From Arcobacter sp. EP1 (GTDB lineage: Bacteria; Campylobacterota; Campylobacteria; Campylobacterales; Arcobacteraceae): DNA of 64,000 nt. The position numbers and the translations under genes are program-made. The stretch spans positions 98,628-162,627 of the forward strand of contig LPNY01000042.1 of the NCBI GenBank assembly GCA_001655195.1. The letters are read 5' to 3'. Positions 59,292-64,000 of this stretch are shown piece after piece. How positions within the stretch are numbered: position 1 is the first letter of the stretch; each line of letters starts with the position of its first letter. The notes beneath the pieces were generated by a model that worked only from the letters and a program-made list of their open reading frames with translations, was not told the DNA's origin and ran no database searches.

Positions 59292-59774
59292 ATGCAAAAA
59301 GAATTGATAAGTGAACATGGCTTTTTAAAGTTTGTACAAGAGTTTAATCACCTTTTAAAAGTAGAAAAACCCCACTGGGTCAAAGAAAAAGAGATCGCCG
59401 CTGCTTTTGGTGACCGTAGTGAAAATGCTGAATACATTAGTGCAAAAGAGATGATACGAAACTTGGATAAGCGCTTACGTTTTTTAGATAAAATTATCAA
59501 TAATTCTACTGTAGTAGAAACTCAAAAACTCAATCACAACAACGTCAATTTTGGCTCAAAAGTTACACTTATTGATTGTGATAGCCAAGAGGAAAAAGAG
59601 TTTATCATTCTAGGAACTTTTGAGAGTAATCCAAGTGCTAATATTATTTCTAATAAATCCCCACTAGGACGGGCAATGTTAGGAAAAAGTGTGGGTGAAG
59701 AGTTTGATTTTACGATTAATAACACCTGCTATGTTTACGAGGTTTTAGGGGTGTGTGAGGCTAAATTAGACTAA
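59292..59774 (+). CDS. greB: GreA/GreB-family transcript cleavage factor, GreB-like
   Basis: RNA polymerase secondary-channel factor that rescues backtracked complexes, 160 residues. The N-terminal coiled coil carries the acidic tip in AFGDRSENAEYISAKEMIRNLDKRLRFLDKI; GDRSENA with RRLRFL-like sequence is closer to GreB than GreA. The C-terminal FKBP-like domain has VNFGSKVTLIDCDSQEEKEF, SNKSPLGRAMLGKSVGEEFDF. It diverges from the thioredoxin gene over 80 bp. A separate GreA would be expected elsewhere. The start lacks a clear AGGAG, but ATG 59292 gives the normal length. Confidence 0.85.
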   Translation: MQKELISEHGFLKFVQEFNHLLKVEKPHWVKEKEIAAAFGDRSENAEYISAKEMIRNLDKRLRFLDKIINNSTVVETQKLNHNNVNFGSKVTLIDCDSQEEKEFIILGTFESNPSANIISNKSPLGRAMLGKSVGEEFDFTINNTCYVYEVLGVCEAKLD

Positions 59775-59845
59775 AAACTACTGTTTTCTTTTATGGATTA
59801 AATACAACTTCTTTAAAAAACTGCAAATATAAATCAATAAATAAA

Positions 59846-60556
59846 TTATTTTTTTATAGATTCTTTCCAACGTTGCAAAAACTGCTCACGGTTTAGAACA
59901 TGTGCTCCTAAATCTATCTTGTATTGTAAACTAGCATGCCCTAAATTCCAAAAATCATAATGGTTCTTTTCTAAATACTGTCCGAGTAAAACTAACTGTA
60001 GTTTACCCCAGTTGTTGTAGGTTTTTTCTTTGGTGAAAAATCCAGTCAAACTGGTATAAGTGGCACCTATTTTATAGCCCACTTCACCTGCAATGAGTCT
60101 GTTGGTTTTAGTATCGTACAGTTCGATACTCATGATTTGAAATTGGTCACTGTTTTGTTGACTTAAATTTATGAGAATAGTTTTATACTCTTCAACTACC
60201 CATGAGGTTTCATGATAGTTTTCAATAGCATCCAGTACGGCTTTGAGATTGTGATTAAGTCTGAATTCATAAGTTTTGGTTTTGAGTAGTTTTTTGACCT
60301 TTTTTGAGATGTGCAGGTTACTAAAATCCAATACCGCATAATCAAACTGAATCTCTGGCAGTAACACTAACTTGTCTTGCATGTCGTACATGGTGGTAGT
60401 AATAAAACCAGCGGTTGCTAGTTTTTGGTAAAACTGTGGTGAGAAGTCATCACTCCAGTAGTAGTTTAGCTCTTTGTTAGGATAGATGTACTCTTCAATA
60501 AGTGCTTGATTACTAATGGTTTCATCATCTAAATAATAAATCGTGTCATCCTTCAT
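59846..60556 (-). CDS. Aat-like (leucyl/phenylalanyl-tRNA transferase superfamily) GNAT-fold protein
   Basis: 236 residues. The C-terminal half resembles the acyltransferase core of Aat: NRLIAGEVGYKIGATYTSLTGFF (Aat: 'LVGGLYGVALGRVFFGESMF'), a helix LQLVLLGQYLEKNHYDFWNLG, and the terminal block KIDLGAHVLNREQFLQRW ('SLGAREIPRAEFL'). The N-terminal half (YYWSDDFSPQFYQKLATAGFI) parallels the Aat start 'GLLWSPDFSP..Y..G.FPW'. It could attach amino acids to protein N-termini or act on another aminoacyl-tRNA substrate. The match is moderate and no canonical Trp/Met gate residues are evident. Confidence 0.5.
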   Translation of the reverse strand: MKDDTIYYLDDETISNQALIEEYIYPNKELNYYWSDDFSPQFYQKLATAGFITTTMYDMQDKLVLLPEIQFDYAVLDFSNLHISKKVKKLLKTKTYEFRLNHNLKAVLDAIENYHETSWVVEEYKTILINLSQQNSDQFQIMSIELYDTKTNRLIAGEVGYKIGATYTSLTGFFTKEKTYNNWGKLQLVLLGQYLEKNHYDFWNLGHASLQYKIDLGAHVLNREQFLQRWKESIKK

Positions 60557-60610
60557 TGTACCTCGAGTCTGTTCTATAGTGTTACAAGAAGGATTTTATA
60601 CAAAAAGAGT

Positions 60611-61078
60611 TTAGTTTTTGATAATCTTTACGTGGTTTTTTGTATCAATGAGCGAAATTAGTTGGGCTTCTTTTATTTTGATACTGCCATCACTTTTTAC
60701 TCTGCCTTTTGAGACATATTGAAAGGTATAGTCTTTTTTCTTTTTGATATTGAGATATTTTTCTTTATTGATGTGGATTTTCCCATCGGCTAGTTGGTTA
60801 CTAATACTCTGTTTTAAAACATCGATGATATGGTATTTATCCCGTTTATATTTGGTGTCTTTATTGGTATGTTGCAACGTCGAATCATCGTTATAGTAGA
60901 CCACCTCTTTTTTTCCTAAAAAGAATTTTGCTAAGCTGGAGGTTACTTTGATTTTTAGGTAGTTTTGTTTGATAGTATTGATGTCTTGGATAATACCCAG
61001 TTTTAAATCACCATAATAAATAGAGTAATTAGCAAAGCTAAAACTAACAGCCAGTAGTAGGGTTAGAACTATTTTCAT
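60611..61078 (-). CDS. exported protein of unknown function
   Basis: 155 residues from ATG 61078, chosen because AAAGGAG lies just upstream and the product then opens with a clean signal peptide (MKIVLTLLLAVSFSFA). The mature protein is Lys/Ile/Tyr-rich and beta-strand-like (YSIYYGDLKLGIIQDINTI, YVSKGRVKSDGSIKIKEAQ), reminiscent of DUF3108-type or lipocalin-like envelope proteins, but I cannot assign a family. It follows a 340-bp gap and precedes the Aat-like gene by 54 bp on the same strand. Confidence 0.6.
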   Translation of the reverse strand: MKIVLTLLLAVSFSFANYSIYYGDLKLGIIQDINTIKQNYLKIKVTSSLAKFFLGKKEVVYYNDDSTLQHTNKDTKYKRDKYHIIDVLKQSISNQLADGKIHINKEKYLNIKKKKDYTFQYVSKGRVKSDGSIKIKEAQLISLIDTKNHVKIIKN

Positions 61079-61421
61079 AAAATCTCCTTTATTGAAAAAC
61101 AGTATAAAAACAAATCGCGTAACAATTGTGAAAAGCAGGCGTAAAAAAATTAAACCCAATATTATACTATATTTTACTAGGGTTTTGCAAGTTATACGAT
61201 AAATTAATGTCGTTTAGTCCCATAGTAAGGAAAGAGTTGAATACTCTTTCGTAGCATTAGGTAACACGAAAAATTAAATATAAAACTCTTTAAATGCGGT
61301 TTTTTAAAGACAAAGTCGACAGCTTCGGGCAAGGTATATGATATTTATATGATTTTTTGAGCAGATTTCATAAACAAAATTTGGATATACTATCTCAAAT
61401 TTTGTAGAAAGGATTACCATA
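61079..61421. promoter_or_regulatory. divergent gap upstream of fumarase
   Basis: No gene is seen. A small hairpin GAAAGAGT-TGAAT-ACTCTTTC lies at 61231-61251. A TATACT box (61386-61391) and the AAAGGA ribosome site (61409-61414) serve fumarase. The centre (61270-61350) contains unpaired GTCGAC and CTTCGGG stretches; no riboswitch I know fits. Confidence 0.4.
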
Positions 61422-62915
61422 ATGGGAAAAATTACAGAACAAGATATTATAGATAGTATAGCTGATGCATGTCAATATATTTCGTTTTACCATCCAGAAG
61501 ATTTCGTAAAAGGAATGGTTGAAGCGTATGAAAATGAGAAGTCAGAGTCGGCTAAAAATGCCATTGGGCAAATTTTAATTAACTCTAAAATGTGTGCAAT
61601 GGGTCACCGACCTTTATGTCAAGATACAGGGAGTGTAAATATCTTTATTAAAGTTGGTCTAAAAGCTGATTTAGATATTTCAAGAGATTTAGAAGATATT
61701 TTAAATGCAGGTGTTGCAAAAGGGTATACAGATCCAGATAATACTCTACGATACTCTGTTGTTGCAGATCCTGCGGGAAAACGTGTTAATACAAAAGATA
61801 ACACACCAGCAGTTATTCACTATACAGTTGATGCAAATTCAGATAAAATTGATATCACAGTTGCAGCAAAAGGTGGAGGAAGTGAAAACAAATCAAAATT
61901 TGCAGTACTTAATCCATCAGACTCAATTTATGACTGGGTTATGAAAAATGTTGAGAGCATGGGAGCTGGATGGTGTCCTCCAGGAATCCTTGGAATTGGT
62001 ATTGGTGGTAACCCTGAAAAATCAATGTTATTAGCAAAAGAGTCTCTAATGGGTCATGTTGATATTCATGAACTAAAAGAGCGAGGTCCTCAAAACGACT
62101 TAGAAGAGTTACGACTAAGACTTTACGAAGATATCAATAAAATTGGTATTGGAGCACAAGGTTTAGGTGGATTAACAACGGTTCTAGATGTTAAAATCTT
62201 AGATTATCCATGTCATGCGGCTTCACTACCAGTTGCGATGATTCCTAACTGTGCGGCAACTCGACATATCCATTTTGAACTAGATGGAAACGGTGCTGCG
62301 ACATTCCAAAAACCTGATTTAGATATCTGGCCAGATTTAGAAATCCCAATGGATACAGTTAAAAAAGTAAACATCGAAGATTTAACAAAAGAGAAATTAC
62401 AAGATTATAAATCAGGTGATACATTACTATTATCTGGAAAAATCTTAACAGCACGAGACGCAGCGCATAAAAAAATCGTTGAGTACAAAAATGCTGGTAA
62501 ACCACTACCAAATGGTGTTAGCTTAGAAGATAGATTTATCTACTACGTTGGACCAGTTGATCCAGTTGGTGATGAAGTAGTAGGACCTGCAGGACCAACA
62601 ACATCAACACGAATGGACAAATTTACTAAAGATATGATGGAAATCGGTATCATGGGTATGATTGGTAAAGCTGAAAGAAAGCAACCAACAATTGATTTAA
62701 TCAAAGAGTATAAATCAATGTACCTTATTGCTACTGGTGGAGCGGCATATTTAATTGCTCAATCAATTAAAGGTGCTAAAACATTAGCATTCGAAGAGAT
62801 GGGTATGGAAGCTATTTACGAATTTGAAGTAAAAGATATGCCTGTAACGGTTGCAGTTGATACTGAGGGTAACTCAATTCATACAACTGGACCTGCTCAA
62901 TGGCGAGCAATCTAA
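61422..62915 (+). CDS. fumA: class I fumarate hydratase
   Basis: Oxygen-sensitive [4Fe-4S] fumarase converting fumarate to malate, 497 residues with alpha and beta domains fused in one chain. Cluster Cys are likely in HRPLCQDTGSVNIF, GAGWCPPGILGIG and IPNCAATRHIHFE. The alpha domain has TVAAKGGGSENKSKF; the beta domain has LSGKILTARDAAHKKIVE, GPVDPVGDEVVGPAGPTTSTRM and ATGGAAYLIAQSI. It is shorter than E. coli FumA (about 548) but matches the single-chain class. The nearby SdhAB-like genes at the left end make it tempting to link them, but 58 kb separates them. Confidence 0.93.
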   Translation: MGKITEQDIIDSIADACQYISFYHPEDFVKGMVEAYENEKSESAKNAIGQILINSKMCAMGHRPLCQDTGSVNIFIKVGLKADLDISRDLEDILNAGVAKGYTDPDNTLRYSVVADPAGKRVNTKDNTPAVIHYTVDANSDKIDITVAAKGGGSENKSKFAVLNPSDSIYDWVMKNVESMGAGWCPPGILGIGIGGNPEKSMLLAKESLMGHVDIHELKERGPQNDLEELRLRLYEDINKIGIGAQGLGGLTTVLDVKILDYPCHAASLPVAMIPNCAATRHIHFELDGNGAATFQKPDLDIWPDLEIPMDTVKKVNIEDLTKEKLQDYKSGDTLLLSGKILTARDAAHKKIVEYKNAGKPLPNGVSLEDRFIYYVGPVDPVGDEVVGPAGPTTSTRMDKFTKDMMEIGIMGMIGKAERKQPTIDLIKEYKSMYLIATGGAAYLIAQSIKGAKTLAFEEMGMEAIYEFEVKDMPVTVAVDTEGNSIHTTGPAQWRAI

Positions 62916-62938
62916 TAAACTAAGGTAACTTTACCTTT

Positions 62939-62977
62939 ACTACTGCAAGGGTTTTATGCCTTTGTAGTAGTCTTTTT
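62939..62977 (+). terminator. fumarase terminator
   Basis: ACTACTGCAAGG pairs with CCTTTGTAGTAGT (one mismatch) across an 8-nt loop, followed by CTTTTTATC. A smaller perfect hairpin (AAGGTAA-CT-TTACCTT) lies just before it. Confidence 0.75.
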
Positions 62978-63008
62978 ATCTCTCTTTTTTACTTTTACTT
63001 TTGATATT

Positions 63009-64000
63009 TTATACGAGGTAGTTTAAGTTGTCATTTTCCATAGGCAGTCGTATCTCAAAACATGCTCCTAGATGTTTCTTTTTGTTCACAAGGATTTCAT
63101 GGTTGTAAACTTTGATACTCCCTTTAAAGTGTTTTCGAATGATTTCTGCCACCATATAGAGACCAATACCAGTACCTTGGCTTTGATGTTTAGTTGTAAA
63201 GTATGGTTCAAAGACTTTTTCTATAATATCTTCAGGGATACCCCCTGCTGTATCACTAATCGTTACAACTACTTCATTTCCTTGCATTTGGTTAGCAATA
63301 TGGATGTACCGTGTTTTGTTACCATTTAATAGTAGTTGATCTTTAGCATTGTTGAGGATATTTAAAAGTGCTTGTACCAACTCACTACTAAATCCTCTGA
63401 GCGTAATATTTTTATCAATCTCATCAATTTGTAGGCTAATATCTTTGCTCGAAAGTGAGGTTTGTATGAGGCTGATATTATTAGCAATGAGATCATGCAG
63501 AGTGAACACTTCTGCTTCTTTATCTTTTTGGAAAAAGGTTCTAAAGTCATCAATGGTTTGGGACATATAGTTTGCATGTTCAATTATCTGTTCCGTGGTT
63601 CGGTCAAAATCGCTATCCGTTAGGGTATCCATCTCTTTTTGTAATTGCATTCCTGATGTCGCAGATGTAATAGCACTAAGAGGTTGTCGCCATTGATGGG
63701 CGATGTTACTCATCATCTCACCTAGGGCTGCCATTTTTGACTGTTGGGAGAGTAGTTTCTCTTTTTCTTGGTTTTTATTGATCTCTTCTTTTACACGTTT
63801 TTCGAGGTTCTCATTGAGTTGTTCAATCTCTTTTTGTTTTTTTAGATTGACAAGCATGAATTTTACCAACACCAAGGTGACAAAAATAGCTGTGGCAACC
63901 ACAAGAAAAATAGAAGAAAGGGCATTTTTCTTGATTTGATTGATTTTAGCATTGTGGGATTTGATTGGAATTGAGAGTCTAATTCCTCCACGAATATCCC
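63009..64000 (-). CDS. sensor histidine kinase, N-terminus beyond the window
   Basis: The frame stays open to the right edge, so the GTG at 63902 is an internal Val. The visible 330 residues are a periplasmic tail (DIRGGIRLSIPIKSHN, similar to the end of heme-binding or cache sensor domains), a TM helix (SSIFLVVATAIFVTLVLVKFML), a coiled coil (KEIEQLNENLEKRVKEEI), the H-box MMSNIAHQWRQPLSAITSATS and an intact ATPase (LLNILNNAKDQLL, ISDTAGGIPED, GTGIGLYMVAEII). 'GGIRLSIP' is a frequent ending of Tll0287-like sensors. Response regulator not seen. Confidence 0.88.
   Translation of the reverse strand, partial: DIRGGIRLSIPIKSHNAKINQIKKNALSSIFLVVATAIFVTLVLVKFMLVNLKKQKEIEQLNENLEKRVKEEINKNQEKEKLLSQQSKMAALGEMMSNIAHQWRQPLSAITSATSGMQLQKEMDTLTDSDFDRTTEQIIEHANYMSQTIDDFRTFFQKDKEAEVFTLHDLIANNISLIQTSLSSKDISLQIDEIDKNITLRGFSSELVQALLNILNNAKDQLLLNGNKTRYIHIANQMQGNEVVVTISDTAGGIPEDIIEKVFEPYFTTKHQSQGTGIGLYMVAEIIRKHFKGSIKVYNHEILVNKKKHLGACFEIRLPMENDNLNYLV

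Noticed and set aside
61270-61350. Riboswitch before fumarase
   Set aside because: I tried to fit c-di-GMP, cobalamin and TPP patterns by eye; none of the conserved cores is present.

Overview
The window looks like chromosome of an AT-rich member of the Campylobacterota, probably Arcobacter-like. This is inference from gene content: a bL31 / RsmI / RlmB cluster, RNase J with a long basic N-terminal extension, a futalosine-type menaquinone prenyltransferase, many orphan histidine kinases with the H-box AHQWRQPL, GGDEF and HD-GYP proteins, and frequent TTG/GTG starts. No rRNA is seen and there is one intact tRNA.

Layout. 0-5.2 kb holds a TakP-like 2-oxoacid TRAP binding protein, a two-gene anchorless succinate dehydrogenase/fumarate reductase-like module behind a Phd-like gene, and a D-2-hydroxyacid dehydrogenase. 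The last two units carry the same palindrome (TACATAT-N4-ATATGTA). 5.2-13 kb is a tight minus-strand housekeeping operon (ksgA, RNase J, kdsD, rluB, rarA, hemJ, phoH). 13-18.4 kb holds hisF, a SIMPL protein, a nucleosidase-like gene, rlmN, a 31-codon membrane peptide, gltX and an RRM protein. Two near-consensus parS sites (9.5 and 15.3 kb) suggest origin-proximal DNA. 18.5-20 kb is a decayed TolC-CusB-CusA metal efflux operon. It is followed by yceI and a Cys-rich repeat peptide resembling HvfA-type thiooxazole RiPP precursors. 21-31 kb is metabolism and translation (MATE, hom, aminotransferase, rlmB, rsmI, rpmE, miaA, mqnP, uracil-DNA glycosylase).

The tRNA-Arg(TCG) gene at 31.2 kb has a perfect 49-bp copy of its 3' half at 34.5 kb. 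The copies bound a 3.2-kb island carrying marR, doxX, an amidohydrolase and a broken SpoIIE phosphatase, with no integrase visible. 34.6-49.6 kb is a signalling cluster: three histidine kinases (one with a degenerate ATPase domain), a sugar-type binding protein, two GGDEF proteins and one HD-GYP protein, around an arginase/ornithine cyclodeaminase pair. An XRE regulator with two operator-like repeats ends it. 50.4-57.6 kb is a complete type I restriction-modification locus (hsdM-hsdS-hsdR) between inverted copies of a composite intergenic repeat.

The most notable item is at 58.85-59.21 kb on the minus strand. A secreted thioredoxin has UGA in place of the first Cys of its CxxC motif (W-U-F-A-C-K). 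A bulged hairpin follows, with a GGU loop beginning 18 nt after the UGA, the spacing I recall for the E. coli fdhF SECIS. I read it as a selenoprotein that normal ORF calling would split. The right end carries a GreB-like factor, an Aat-like acyltransferase, class I fumarase and another histidine kinase cut by the window edge.
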